From assembly GCA_037176885.1 (NCBI GenBank), contig JAWWNJ010000159.1, forward strand, positions 372,001-436,000: a DNA stretch of 64,000 bases. Reading direction: 5' to 3'. The translations under genes were made by a program, and so were the position numbers. The notes under the pieces were generated by a model. That model ran no database searches, was not told the DNA's origin, and worked only from the letters and a program-made list of their open reading frames with translations. Shown here piece after piece: positions 45,715 to 58,144 of the stretch. The stretch's first letter is position 1; every line of letters starts with the position of its first letter. This stretch comes from Favolaschia claudopus (lineage: Eukaryota > Basidiomycota > Agaricomycetes > Agaricales > Mycenaceae).

Positions 45715-46316
45715 TCACTGTCCAACGCTATCGGTCATTGGACCGACCCCGTAGCTGAGCGTTGCCATAAGTGCAGCGTAAGTAAGCCCACCGCTAGCAA
45801 AAAAGGGCAGCAGCCGAGCGTCACGGACGAATGCGTTTTTGTGTTGCAAAAATACGGCCCATGACCCTGTCAAGCACGCAGCCATCCATTGACCGAAAAA
45901 AGATTGGTCTTCGAAGCCCAACGAGTCGACTATATATGTCGAGACGGGCACTATGGCCATGCTGGCGCCCATCCATCTTCCAACTGCCGGAGAGCTGGTG
46001 CGCAGGACCTTCAAAGCCGTAGGCAGACGTAGTCCCTATTCAAAGTAAGTACTTGATTTATTCAATTCCAGTTCGTCGTGGGCTTACCGGACGAGCATGA
46101 ACAGCACCTTCAACCGCATATGGGATACCACCGAAAACAGTACCGTACGCCCCGACGACAGTTCCAAATATCAAGGCCGACAACCTAACGATCACTAGGT
46201 TCATAGTCAACCAGGAGGAATGAATTGGCCCACCCAAGACTGAGTAACGGACGATGCTTTCCCTTATAGTCGACGCTGACCATTCTGTAGATGTCCACCT
46301 TGTCGGAGGTTGACAT
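45715..46316 (-). CDS. Small 4-helix membrane protein, family copy D
   Basis: Exons 46234-46316, 46088-46184 and 45715-46035, giving 166 residues. Exon 1 codes MSTSDKVDIYRMVSVDYKGK and ends LLSLG; exon 2 gives LIFGTVVGAYGTVFGGIPYA and VEGAVHARP; exon 3 gives GLRLPTALKVLRTSSPAVG, a helix with WMGASMAIVPVSTYIVDSLG, and ends VGPMTDSVGQ. The protein is strongly hydrophobic with repeated Gly residues in the helices. It lies in tandem with copy C, and the two resemble each other more than A or B in the GLRLPTA loop. No function is known for the family as far as I can recognise. Confidence 0.75.
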
Positions 46317-46658
46317 CAGACCTTCGAGTAGCAGGGGAAATAAGGGATGAAAGTGAGGGGGAACGACAAGCCTGCCTTCGATGTGCTGACGCGGCTGAGC
46401 CGCGCTCCCGCCTGTATGAAGTGATGAGATGAATGACTGCCGAGCTTATGCCGTACCTGTTTTTGTACTCGTGTGGTGCTCGTGTCGCGAAGAAATCAAG
46501 GCAAAAGATAAAAATATCCATTCAGCAAAGTATTAGAATTAGTAGTAACGAATCTCATGTTTTCGATATTCAAGTTGTGATGTTTCCCTACCCCCCTACT
46601 TACCATAGATATATTCTCCGCCGCCCAACTCCCGCGGCCACGGCATATACGAACACCA

Positions 46659-47713
46659 TCAAGGCTCAGCGATCGAAGCTATGAGGGCTATAGCAGAGAG
46701 CGTGTTCCGCACGAATACGCAAGCCTGGCTGGAAAGCATCTGTTAGCCATTGCCCATGACCCAGAAAAAAAACAACGAAATTTTCTCACCAACGCAAAAG
46801 TCGTAGCAGCATTGCCATGCTGAGCGGCAAATCGCGCGGCCGCCTCTTGGATTCTCGCATGTTCGGTCTCCGCTTCTTGCTCAAGCCCTCGCAAAGTGGC
46901 CTCGTAATACCGCTGGTCGGCTTCGATTTCTTGCCGGTGAGCTTCATCTTCCCACCAAGGATTCGACGGCGCGACAAATAGACTGGGTTGTCGTGGCGGA
47001 ACAGGCGGAGACGGGTCCCGAGGGAATGGATCCCCCACTCGTTTATTGCGCGGACGCGGAGGTACAGGTGGAGATACTGAGTCCGACAGAAAAGTGTAAA
47101 TCGCGTCATCCGTTGAGCGGTGCTGGCTGCAGAATGTTTTGCGCACACCGAGTCTGTTTCCACTGAAATCCAGAATGGAAATTAGCGAAAATTCAAACGA
47201 TATACTATACAAGGGACGCGTACCAAACACAACAGCCGACGCCTACCAAACACAACAGCCGACGCCTACCGTTAAACATCCACACTCGTCCGTCAGATCA
47301 ACGCCTTTGAGAATTTGCTGTTCTTCCTCCGTGAAGTAGTTGCCGGATATGCGAATGACAGAGTTACCAACGTCTGCAGCCTTTCCGGTCCACTGCCAAG
47401 CCTGACGATCTGGCATAGGGTTACGATGAACGACAGCGCCACAACCAGTGCTCGAGGTCGTCGGAAGCGATGAAACCGGAGTGTCCAGTGGCAGCGGAAG
47501 AATGGGGACGGAATATTGTTTGCAGGGAGCAAGTGGGAAAAGTAGAGGCAGGTCTTGTGCTTTTGCCCTAGATTTCTCTTTCAAAACAGTTCCGCAGGTA
47601 ATAGTAACGTAGGAGGCTGCTTTCTCTTTCCGAACTTTTCGAGAATGACCGGCCAAATAGTGACGGGTGCTCGAAGATGCAGAGTCCCTTGGTGGGCGTA
47701 AAGTCCGAGACAT
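46659..47713 (-). CDS. Hypothetical protein, basic N-terminus and helical C-terminal part
   Basis: I do not recognise the family. The start is the ATG at 47713 (MSRTLRPPRDSASSSTRHYL). The first exon is basic and contains ATSSTGCGAVVHR-like sequence, then NYFTEEEQQILKGVDLTD and ECGCLT. After a long intron holding a tandem duplication (47217-47268) the second exon begins GNRLGVRKTFCSQHR, continues with DAIYTFLSDSVSPPVPPRPR, and has a charged helix ending QEAAARFAAQHGNAATTFAL. A last short exon ends near 46659. The Cys and His residues around the first intron could bind a metal, but the pattern is incomplete. Moderately confident gene. Confidence 0.6.
47215..47270. repeat. Tandem duplication in an intron
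   Basis: The unit ACCAAACACAACAGCCGACGCCT (plus strand, about 23 bases) occurs twice in direct succession, partly repeated at the exon edge. It sits at the 5' end of the first intron of the hypothetical gene and duplicates the splice-donor neighbourhood. Confidence 0.75.
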
Positions 47714-47926
47714 TGCAGCTCTGACGAGCTGGCACTCCGCTTGCCGAAACGAAAGAGACGAAAATTTGGGGAAGAGGACAAGGGGCGTCGCTCGGTTGTC
47801 AAAATATTTGGAGCTTGCCGTTAGCGGTGATTGCCGGAGTTCATTTTGTTTCTCAAAGTTTTTATTCTCCAGCCCCGTAGCTGCAGAGGTGTACTGCAAG
47901 CATGCGCTTCCAGGAATTATTATTAT

Positions 47927-50900
47927 TTAATCCGCTAGTAATAAGAAAATCAAGTAAGAGAAAAAGCCATTCGGCTTCGACGATGCATCCTGCTCCTCAA
48001 CAGTTTCCGCGCCATCATGCACAACCGCCCCCCCAGTGTCAGGCACTTGGCTTGGGCTGTTGGAAAGTCCGCTCCCAGTGCTCGTCCCATTGCCATGCAA
48101 TTTCGCCGGACTCACACACGTATCACATCCGAACCCCTTCGTGCTCAAGCTCATCGGAATATCATCCTTCCCTGTTCCCCAGCTACTCTTTTTGCTCGAC
48201 CCCATAACGAGCTTCAACGTGCCCCCATATCGGAAAAAATCGTGTGATAGCCAGTTTTTGGTGTACGGTTTCCCGTTGAGAGTCGCGGATTGGATGTACT
48301 TGTTCCGCTCGCTCAGACCAGAGGCGATGACGATTGAGACAGCACCGGTGTCTTGGTTGCGAATCGTGATTTTGGGGAAGTAAGGTCGGTTGAGGAGGTA
48401 TGTATCTTGTCCGGCAACTGGGTAGAATCCTGCACGACAGACGTTAATGAGAAAGTCTTAAAACTGAAACATAGAGCGCGTGGACGAACCGAGATGACTC
48501 CACACAACATATGCGCCCATGGAGCCTGAATCGTCGTTTCCAGGCAGACCATCAACACTGGAAAAATATCTCTTCGTCAGCAGAAACTCGATGTTCGTCA
48601 TACGAGGAGCATACGATGTGTTGTAATACAACGAGATCATAGAATCCACTCTGTCGACGGTCTTCGCTGGTTCACCGACATAGTTGTAGAGGTATGTTGG
48701 AACTAGAGCGGCGAATCAACTCAAAGGCGAGCGACTGAAGCTGGCATCAACGTACGGAAGCCCGGTTCATCTCCCAGATCCTGGCAAAGATGTCAGTCAT
48801 AGAGTCAAAGCGGGATTTGACAACTCACATGGAACCCTGCTTCGAAGAAATGGTCCAACCGAGCACTTTAAAACAAGAACATCAAAATGAAAGTCGACTT
48901 GTATCAAACACCTTCTTACCTGAATGTCTTCGGACCGCCCATAATATCCACCAGCGACGCCATATCATGTGGGACATAAAAACTATATTCCCAGGAGGAA
49001 GCCTCGTAAAATTCTCCGCCGCCATAGCCCTGAAAGGATCCAAAATCAGACCATACACACGACAAATTTAACAAGTCCAATCACTCACCCCATAACAGGA
49101 ATCGTGCCCAAAGACCGGACTACAATGGTCGGGTCGGAAATGACCGTCCCTTTCATACCCTTCGTAATACCACGACCCATCAGCACGCCTCGGCTGAATG
49201 AATCCTCTAAAACCGCTGTGCTCCGCGTCGGGATTCCATATATTGTACCAGTCGCCGGACTTGTTGAAGTAATGGTACATTTCCGCCGTTTTATTAAGTC
49301 CCTGCGCGACGAGAGCGATGTCAAAGTCGTTGTAGACGTATTCTAAAAGTCGAGAGCCGCTCCTACCAAAACACAAGCGCGTGAGAAGACAAGCATGAAC
49401 GACAGAGTGTGAAAAATACCGAGTATTAGCCCCCGCGCTCTGCGGATGGTCATTATCATGAACGGGGATATACCCATACTTTTCTCTCGAATTGATATTC
49501 CCCCGTCCCTCCACCTCGAAATCACCCATAACAGTCGCATCTTTCACCATCGCCTTGAACCCGTCCTCCCAGTCAATCCCGGCTTTGATTCCCTTGATGT
49601 AGGAGTCCGCGAGCAGAGAGTCGGCGTTGGATCCCCCTTGTGTGAAGCCCTTGTCTAAAGACATACGACAGTCGGGGAGCCAGCCCGCGTGACGGTAGAT
49701 GTCAATCAAGGCGCGAATGATTTCAGCTTGGGCGATTGGGGCGGTGATCGCGTATAGCGGGTGGACGACGCGGAAGGTGTCCCTATGCAAGTGAGTAACA
49801 GGATACGATGAATCGCCAAGTGTGTTACCAGATGCAGTAGAAGCTATCCCAGTACGGTTCCGTGGATTCCCAGAGCGGGTTGTCTCCCGTGATGTTAGTT
49901 GGAGCGATATATGTACGGTATAGCGACGACCAGAATAGTTCCTGAGTCGATGCGCTGACACCTGTAGCATCGACTTCCACTGTTCCTAAGACTTCGTTCC
50001 ATTTGGCTCTGAATGATGCGAAATTTAGACGAGCATAACCCGAGTCAAGTAAAGCAGCTCACCTCGCCGCAGCATGAACAGTATCGAATGCAAAAATATC
50101 CGGGACTTCCTCCTCAGCATAAGCGCAAGCCCTTTCGGTGCTCGTCCATGAGATACCCATACGCGCCGACAGAATACGAGACGATCCTGGCGCGAATCCC
50201 ATGAGGACGCCAGCCATGCCACTCCGTTGAATGACTTTATCGAATGTCCCGGTCGAATTGAGGTCAGTGTACTTCATTCCGCCTGAAGTCTCGTAGTATT
50301 TTGCCTGCACGAAAGTGTCTGGGGTGTCAAAGCAGAAATATAGCTTGTAATAACTTTGTCCGAAAGACGGGATGAAGGCACTCATGCCGGTCACACGGGT
50401 GCCTTTCGTTTTGGGATTGGGAGAGACGGTGACGTGGCCGTCTTCCAAGTGCCAGCTTCCACCCAGATCTACACAAAATTTTTAGGATTGAGCTGGAAAC
50501 CTTTTCTTACTTGAATACACGCACCACCAGTGACGTCGATTAGGAACAGCATTTGCTCTGTACCCGGTTCGTATGTGAAGCGATGGAGAGAAGTGTGTTG
50601 AGTGACTGTAACCTCAGCGTTCACCCCGTTCTTCAAGGGAATGGCGACTATATAGATAGTGAGCGGCGGCGGAGTCATGAATTTGGAAGCATACAATAGC
50701 CAGGCGAGGCTGTCGGATCGTCGTGGTCAATAGCCCGTGCATTGCGATCCACAGTACACTTCGTCAGGTCATTCTGTGCGCAATTTTTACTCGTGAGGGG
50801 AAGAAACGGGAAATTCCCGAGAGATTTGCCGCCTGTTCAATGGATTCAGACGATAGAACCAAGACAAATAAAGCGGGAGAAAGCATACCTCCAGTTCCAT

Positions 50901-51191
50901 CGTCATGCCTGCCGTCTTTCAGTCAAATTCCATCAAATGAGAGGAACAATCTGACATGGAAGAGAGCCCGACAATGGGCGTTCCGTCGCTCACAAATCCA
51001 GCTTGATTGTCATTGGACTTGCTATCCGCGCCGGCCTTGACAGACCCCCATGGTAAAGTCGCTCCCGGAAAGACATGGCCTCCGCTTTTCGTTCCAATGA
51101 ATGGATTAACGAACCGCGCTGGATCCGATTCTTGCGCGGTGGCCAAAAGACCGGAAGAAAGAAGAATTCCGAGCACATGTCGGGCCTTCAT
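47927..51191 (-). CDS. Secreted glycoside hydrolase family 92 (alpha-1,2-mannosidase type)
   Basis: About a dozen exons from the ATG at 51191. Signal peptide MKARHVLGILLSSGLLATA, then the GH92 start RFVNPFIGTKSGGHVFPGAT with LPWGSVKAG. Next come SSM joined to HDDGTGG, the N-terminal beta-sandwich (FAIPLKNGVNAEVTVTQH, VTVSPNPKTKGTRVTGM), and the catalytic (alpha/alpha)6 domain with TQELFWSSLYRTYIAPTN, DTFRVVHPL, GFTQGGSNAD, IPVHDNDHPQSAG, GHFRPDH, SSWEYSFYVPHD and GNDDSGSMGAYVVWS. GH92 enzymes are calcium-dependent exo-mannosidases acting on mannans and N-glycans. The key Glu/Asp-bearing motifs are present and frames join cleanly, so it looks functional. The C-terminus has a Ser/Thr-rich extension ending in a hydrophobic run (FFSYLIFLLLAD), perhaps a GPI or membrane anchor. 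Confidence 0.85.
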
Positions 51192-51620
51192 TCTGGCATT
51201 CGTTGGCCCTAAGCTCCACTAGAAAGAGTGCAGGGAGGAAGAGGGGAAGGCGGGGAAGGTGGCCGAGACGAGCCTAAAGATGGGAAGGGGAACGGGAAGG
51301 CGTGACAACGGCTGTGACTCGCCGCCGAAAATCAATTATGTCACTTGCCTTCGCCGGCGGCTGCGCGGCTTGGCGCTGTTTTCCGTCCGACTTTCCGATT
51401 ATTTTTTTTCTTTGAGACAAAAGGCCACAAAATGTCAAATCACACGTTCGAATTCAAGAAAGTGGGACTCCGTTGAGTAAGGATCGGGGGCACGCAACAT
51501 ATAAGTATAATTTGAGTACATTTATCTGTATTATTACAAGACCGCCTCTGAGGGGAAGAACTTGCGTCAAGATGCGTGTATGCTTCAAGTTGAAAAATCG
51601 AGACCACCGTATTTGTACCA

Positions 51621-53554
51621 CTAGAATTTCCCACCAAACAATTTCCCAGTCATGAGATATCGCACGTACCACAATATTCCCAAAGCCACTATCATGGTGG
51701 AACCTAGATATAAATCTAGTCTTCAAGCTGAGCGGCGAATCTGGCAGTATAACTTACCAGCATAGAGTCCAACTGCTTCATAACCTCCTGTTCTAGACGC
51801 AATCGCGCCAGAGATTGGCGGCCCTGCCAGAGCCGAGAGGGAGAGAACCGAAAACAGAGTCCCAGTTCGACGACCAACGTCCGGCATCTCTCCCATGTGC
51901 ATGAGTGGTACGGCCTGCAAACCAACAAACACACCGGACGCGAACCTAGCATAGGTAGATGTCAATGCATGTTTGTATGCTGGGACAGAAATTCTCCACA
52001 CGAACCCATAAATGACGGCAACGGCGATGAGAGCCGGGAGGGTATTTACAAATGGCCAGATATATGTGACAACGGCTGCCAGGAGAGTCCCCGGGATCAT
52101 CACAGAGATGCATCCTGCGCATTTCTCTCGTCAGAGAATCATGGAGAACAAGGTCAGGCGAAGTCGAAATAAACCTATACGATCAGCCAACAGGCCAGTG
52201 ACAATACGTCCCACTCCCGATGCCGCGTTCGCGAAAGCCAGTAAGTAAACGTCGAACGAAGGATCTATTCCCGCGCTTGTGGCGCTTATGTCGATATAAG
52301 TCAACACTGGAAGATCCGCTGAGCTCAATTTCCAAAGATTTGTTTACACGATGAACTTACACGTGTATAGCCCGAAGAAACAAACGAACACAGAAAACGT
52401 GTAGAGGGCAAATGGGGGAAATTTGAAAGCTTTCCAATTGAATATGCCGCCGCCGGTTTCGACGGGCGCTAGTCGGCGTTTCATGCTCTGTGTTGCTCTT
52501 GTAAGAATTGTTGTCTTTGAGACCTGAATTAGAGTCCAACACTGACCAAATTCATGATTCCTGTGGTGCACAAAAATAGTAGAGCCAATACGCGCATTGT
52601 CCAGCGGAATCTGTCGGGGAAATGATCGAAGGTCAATTAGAATCATTGGCACTCGCACCACCACTCACCCAATACGAGGGATTAGATTTTGAACCATTAT
52701 AGGAATAAGCAGCCCCCCAACCGATCCACCGGCCGCGACAATTCCGAGAGCTGTCGAACGCCGGCGTTTGACTCATAAATGAGAAGTCAACATTAGCAGT
52801 CTCTTCACCTGCTGTAGGCAAGAATACCTACACCAATGGGATACTACCGGCAAAGTCGGACCAAAAATAATGCCAGTCGATATGCCGACACCGAATCCTT
52901 GACAAAGAAGAAAATGCCAATATTCGGTGCATTCACCGGTGAGTATTGTCAGAGTGATGAGGGAAAGGCTAGCACATGCAGCTGGGAGCGCGAACCAGCC
53001 GTTGTCGAAGAGTCGCCCCATGAAGATTGCCAGTCCGAACGTTAGGCAAATCTTATGAGTCGTTGAGTGGTGTATGGGAGTGAGATTACCGCGAGTTAGG
53101 TACCTGAACAGAACCGATCCATGCGCTGGTCGCAATCTCTGAATGAGTGCGTTGTAATTTCAAATATTTCGCGTACATGGCAGAAGAATTGTTCCCCTTC
53201 AACAGCTGAATTTCATAATATGCTTGGAACACCTGCGAATCAACATAAGTCTAATACAAGATTATAACACAGCGAAAAACAGGCAGCATACACCCCACGA
53301 ATTGACGTAGCCAAAGGACGAGAACACGGAGAAGAAAGACTTCAAGTTGTAAGGTTAGCTGAGTTGCCCTAAGTGATGCGTCCTGAATCACCCACACCGA
53401 AGACAATTAACCAAGCTCGAAGACCGCCATCTGGATAGCTTATCGTGTCCGCCCAAAGTGCGTTTGCACGTCCTGGCGAGGCTTGAACATCGGACTTGGT
53501 AGGCTCCTCGACCGTGACTAGGCTCGAGACTGTGTCCAGCTTCTCAGTCGTCAT
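51621..53554 (-). CDS. MFS transporter, monocarboxylate (MCT) type
   Basis: Multi-exon major facilitator from the ATG at 53554 (MTTEKLDTVSSLVTVEEPTK) to the TAG at 51621. The hydrophilic N-terminus ends in YPDGGLRAWLIVFG, the usual start of fungal MCT-like transporters. It is followed by SWGVFQAYYEIQLL, an exon containing GLAIFMGRLFDNGWF, GFGVGISTGIIFGP, the conserved loop RRRSTALGIVAAGGSVGGLL, FVCFFGLYT, GVGRIVTGLLADRIG, and a helix beginning GVFVGLQAVPL. The last exon ends YLMTGKLFGGKF. These proteins move short organic acids, riboflavin or related solutes with protons; the substrate cannot be told. It is immediately upstream of the GH92 gene on the same strand (about 430 bases apart). Confidence 0.85.
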
Positions 53555-54906
53555 TCTGTGTATGTAGGTGGGCAACGCGGAAAGGGTACGTGGGTCCCCT
53601 TGCCTTGTCAGTGCTAGCATTGATAACGAACCGCTTGGCGTGCCAGAGCTCTGCACCCGGGAGCGGAAAGTCCGGAAACTGTGAGTATTACTTGCCGCGG
53701 TAGAACATGCTGTATGTCTAAATGAAATTAGCTTTCCAACCAGCGGGCCACCGTGACGAGAGAATATATTTGAAAGACTTCTACCATGTTGGTGGCGCTT
53801 TTAGAAGAGCCCGTTCTCCGTTCACAGATAGGGTTTGAACGGGAAAAGCTGCTTGGAAAAGTCGTGGTGATGGTCAGTGACAGACTGAGAGAGTGACAGG
53901 GACGCGTCAAACGGTGCAGATGATCATTACATAACGAGTTTTGCTGTGGCCATCGGCCGCGGCCAAAGGTGGGTTGAAGGACGAGAATTCCAGAAATTCG
54001 AAATGCTGGTCAAATACCAGCACGCCGCTGAACGCCATCGATTCCATAAATCGTGGCAAATCACTTGAGAGGACCACATGCCTCCTACCAGTCTAGACTC
54101 TAAATATATAACGGATTTAAACTTCTGTTCGGCGTATAAATCCAGTCGTTTCTGCGGCCGCTTGGAAAAGTTCGAGAGAATAGATGAGCCGTTCTATCTC
54201 AATGCTGTTACGATGAAAAAACCTTTTGCGGAAGATCAAACTCAGACTTAGACTCAATCTGTTATGTAAGAAACTGGATGTGTGACAACTCAAACGATCC
54301 CAACACAAGTCCGCTCAATTGGAAGTGCAACAACAACCACTCAAGTGCCGAGGCTCCCGTACTTGCCCAAGTTGCCTCGCCTGATTGGCTAATTCAGACG
54401 GGGGAGTACAAAGCTAATGCAGCTCAGAAAATAGGTGATTGTCGACTCGAATCTCGGAAACATGGTCCGACTGACCTTCTCGAGTGGTTGAATCGAAGTT
54501 GAACCAATGTTGAAAAATTTCGACTGACAGGGATTCGGGCACATCCGCATCAGAAGGATCATAAATCAGATGATGCCAAGCTTGAGCAAATAGTTCTTTT
54601 TCTTGTTCGGCAACGGCGATGTCCGTAACCTGGAGCTCGATCCCAAGAGATCCATTTCAGTCGACCTCGTTGTCTTTCGAAAATTTGTGCAGTATTCTGA
54701 CCTCCCGGCAGCCTGATGACGCTAATAGCAACGTCAGCGGCTGAGCACCGGTCCGGTAGGCGTGCCGGATGCGTCGTGCGAGTCGCGACGTCGTTGGGAT
54801 AGCACTTATCTCGGCCACTGGCGGCGTTACTGACCAATCCACTATTTCCCGAATACGCTCTCGATTCAAAAGGGGCTCTCACACCAACCGTTGGAATCTC
54901 TGGAAC
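53555..54906. other. Intergenic region between divergent genes
   Basis: Divergent promoter region of the MFS transporter and the GMC oxidoreductase, longer than needed for that. It contains a GTTGAACCAA-type word cluster near 54498-54515 that recurs near 58838. No gene recognised. Confidence 0.35.
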
Positions 54907-57628
54907 ATGCAGCTGCTCCGCCATCCCTGGTCTCTTCCGCTCCTCGCCGCGGCTCAACTTGACCTCGCTTCGGCAGGAATTGACACCCAGAATATTAACT
55001 CAATCTCTCAAGAATACGACTACATTATTATTGGAGGCGGCCCCGCAGGCCTAACACTCGCCAATCGTCTCACCGAGGATCCTCATGTCCAAGTGCTCGT
55101 TCTCGAAGCCGGAGCATCTCGACTCAACGACCCTCTCATCGACATACCTGGTTTTCTTGGCAGCACCGTCGGCAACAGTTCATACGACTGGCTTTTCCAA
55201 ACTGTCCCTCAAGTTCACGCTAACAACAATACTTTTATTATGAATCGCGGCAAAGTGCTTGGAGGATCGACAGCAATCAACTTCATGGCGTGGGGCAGAC
55301 CCGCTTTGAATGAGATTGATGGTGAGTTTGAGCATGCTTCGAAATCGAGCTGATGCTGACCATTCGTGCAGCTATTGGCGCTTTGGGCAATCCCGGATGG
55401 ACGGGAAAAAATCTCTTCAAATATATGAGGAAAGCCGAAACGTCCGCCGGTGCCGTTTGTCTCATTCCAGAACTATCGACCTGAAACTACAATGTAGATT
55501 CATGCGACCGAGTCCGACCTATGCTCTCGAAAACAACTTAACTTTCATCCCCTCCGCACACGGCACATCTGGCCCTCTGCACAACAGTTTTTCGAAATTC
55601 ATTTCAGACGCCCAACGCCCATGGTTCTCCGCTCTCGAGGCTTTGGGTGTTCGCAAGATAAAGGACGCAGTGAGCTCGCGTCGCTTTTCACTGCTATATA
55701 AGTCCTTATCAATGACTCTCATCGATCTTAAGCTCGCAGGCGAAGATGTGGGTGCGTGGATGGCGCCTGCTGCCATTGATGGGACCAGCGTTACAAGATC
55801 ATACGCGGCGTCAGCGTATTTTGTCCCTGTTTCTGGGCGGACGAACCTCAATGTTGTGACTGGTGCAGAAGCCACGCGGATTGTGATACGGAATGGTGCT
55901 GCTCAAGGCTCGATGGCTACAGCAACGGCAGTTGAATTCAGGATGGGTAGCGAGAGACTTTCGGTGAGAGTGAAACCCGGCGCAGAGGTCATCTTGTCAG
56001 CGGGGTAAGTGCTTGTGCTATTTTTTCTGTCCGTTTTCCACTTACTCGAAATAATACATATCACGTTTTTCCAGAACTATCAAAACACCGCAACTCCTTG
56101 AACTCAGCGGGATCGGTGATCCCGCGATTCTACAAAGGTTTGGTATCGATACGAAAGTCGCGCTGCCTGGTGTTGGAGAAGGCATTATTGATCAAGTGTT
56201 CTTCGGTGTGAGCTATGGTCAGTCGTTGTAAACAACTTGGTTGCCGTCTGTTCCTTTAACCACCTCATCATGCGCAGAATTGAAAAACGACTCGATTATA
56301 ACCTTGGATGACCTCCGAGATCCCATGTTCCTAGCGGAAGCGCTATCGGAATAGTACGTCTGTCTAAATCCTCGTCGTCAGCCAACTACTTACTATAAAT
56401 AATTCATCTATTTATTTAGCGAAACCAACAAAACAGGCATCCTAACCATTGGCGTAACGGGCTTCGCACTCGTCCCGTTGCAAACTATCGTCGGAGGCTC
56501 GAAAACGGCTGCGAAGATGATCGACGCTCAAGCCGCCAAGAGCAGAAAGGGGAATTATACCGCTGCACAGAAAGAGAAGTGGAGTGTCATAGTTGAGGGG
56601 TTGCGCGACCCGAGGAAGAGAGGGTTGGTTGAGATCGTGGCGTTTCCGGGGTTTTTTACGAGTGCTAGTGCGCTGTTTTCTTCTCGTCTTGTTTCGATTT
56701 GTATGATGTTATTCATCGTCATGATTTCGTTTAGGTTCCCCACAGCCCGGGAAGAAATACCTCACCTTCACTGGCAACCTGCATTTTCCGTTCTCCACTG
56801 GGAGTATACATATAGCGTCGGAAGATCCGCTTGTTCAACCGAATATAGATCCGGGGTATTATGAGCAGGAGTTTGGTGAGTATTCAGAAGTCACTTCAAA
56901 TTAGTGCTCCATGAAATGCTTCGTGTATACTGATGTGGTTTGGATCTCCATATCCAAGACATTCAGGTGTTGGTTGAAGCGTTGAAGTTCCTGCGACGGC
57001 TTGGTAAAACGGGAGGGTTCAAAGGTTCGTCGTTCCTAGATTCGAGGATTTCGTAGGAGTCTGATCTGACATTGTTGTAAACAGATCTGTTCGAAGCCGA
57101 GGTAGACCCAGGCGTCGAAGTGCAGACGGCTGAGGAGATTATTGGTGAGTCGTTCTTGTCTGACAACGCGATTCGTGACGTTTCATTCTGTCTTTGCTCA
57201 ACTTACCTGATCGTAGATTATATAAAAAACCACGGTGGGCCGGAATACCATACGGTTGGTAGTGCCGCTATGCTGCCGCGAGAGAAAGGTGGTGTTGTGT
57301 CCCCGGAGCTGAAGGTCCGTAGATGACAATCAGCGCTCGCTTTCGTTGAGTTGAATTTTTTTTGGCAGGTATACGGGACGAGTAACATACGAGTTGTCGA
57401 CGTGAGTCTTCCCAAGTTTGCTCGGAGGCTCACTTTGCTGGCATTGGGTTTCTCACCCCATATATGGCACAGTACTCCATCCTGCCGATACAGATTAGTG
57501 CTCATCCCATGTCGACGTTGTATGGAATGTACGTACGCTTCTCCTTCTGCGCTGACCTGTTACTCACTGAAACAACCAACAGTTCTGAAAAAGCGGCGGA
57601 TATTATTCGCGGAATTGTTACGGTGTAG
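54907..57628 (+). CDS. Secreted GMC oxidoreductase (aryl-alcohol/glucose oxidase-like)
   Basis: Many exons from the ATG at 54907. Signal-like N-terminus MQLLRHPWSLPLLAAAQLDL, then the FAD motif YDYIIIGGGPAGLTLANRLT and VLVLEAG. GMC signature 1 is RGKVLGGSTAINFMAWG. After a 56-nt intron (starting GTCCGCC near 55449) the sequence reads FMRPSPTYALENNLTF and SAHGTSGPLH; signature 2 is SAGTIKTPQLLELSGIG. The C-terminal active site gives EYHTVGSAAM and, after introns, ISAHPMSTLYG, supplying the two catalytic His positions. It ends with TAG at 57626-57628. Such flavoenzymes oxidise alcohols or sugars and produce H2O2 outside the cell, often in wood decay. Apparent frame breaks near 55440 and 57400 are resolved by introns, so the gene seems intact. 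Confidence 0.85.
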
Positions 57629-58059
57629 AGGCGTTGTATGGATATTATTTTGCGTCAAATAACTTTCGCAGCGATCAAACAGCGACACCAAATCCCGAAT
57701 CCAAGTGTGATACAGTAGAATGCAAATCACCACAGAGTACATAACGGAAGAAGGTTGAAACCCCGAGACTCCCCGTGTTAACGGAATTCCGAAGGGCTGA
57801 ACTGTGAGACTGTGATTTCCGTCAACATGAGACTTGTACTTCTATATTCTGTGGAGACTGTGTGTATACTTAGAGCCCCATTAATATTATATATGTTGTG
57901 TAACGCAAGGAGCAGTAGAGACTGAGTTTTGACAGCGTTAATGGATCGTCAGCCTACCCCGAGTGCATTCTGATGCACGGTCAACTATTTCCGCTCTTCT
58001 CGCTCACCAAATTGCCCGCCCTCATCGTGTATTATTTAATTCGCTCCGGCCTTGAATTC
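57629..58059. other. Intergenic region
   Basis: 3' UTR of the GMC gene and upstream region of the cysteine-rich protein gene. No other feature. Confidence 0.35.
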
Positions 58060-58067
58060 TATAAAAG
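58060..58067 (+). promoter_or_regulatory. TATA box of cysteine-rich protein gene
   Basis: TATAAAAG, a textbook TATA box, 78 bases before the ATG at 58145. It suggests strong, probably regulated transcription. Confidence 0.6.
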
Positions 58068-58144
58068 AGGTCAGCATTGAGCAATTTGAAGCAGCCCAAC
58101 AGACCAAACTAAACTCACAATTCAATCCAAAACTACTCGAAAAG

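Noticed and set aside
55380..55510. Apparent stop and frameshift in the GMC oxidoreductase
   Set aside because: A 56-nt intron beginning GTCCGCC and ending TGTAG removes the stop and joins AET to FMRPSP in frame, giving a normal GMC sequence.
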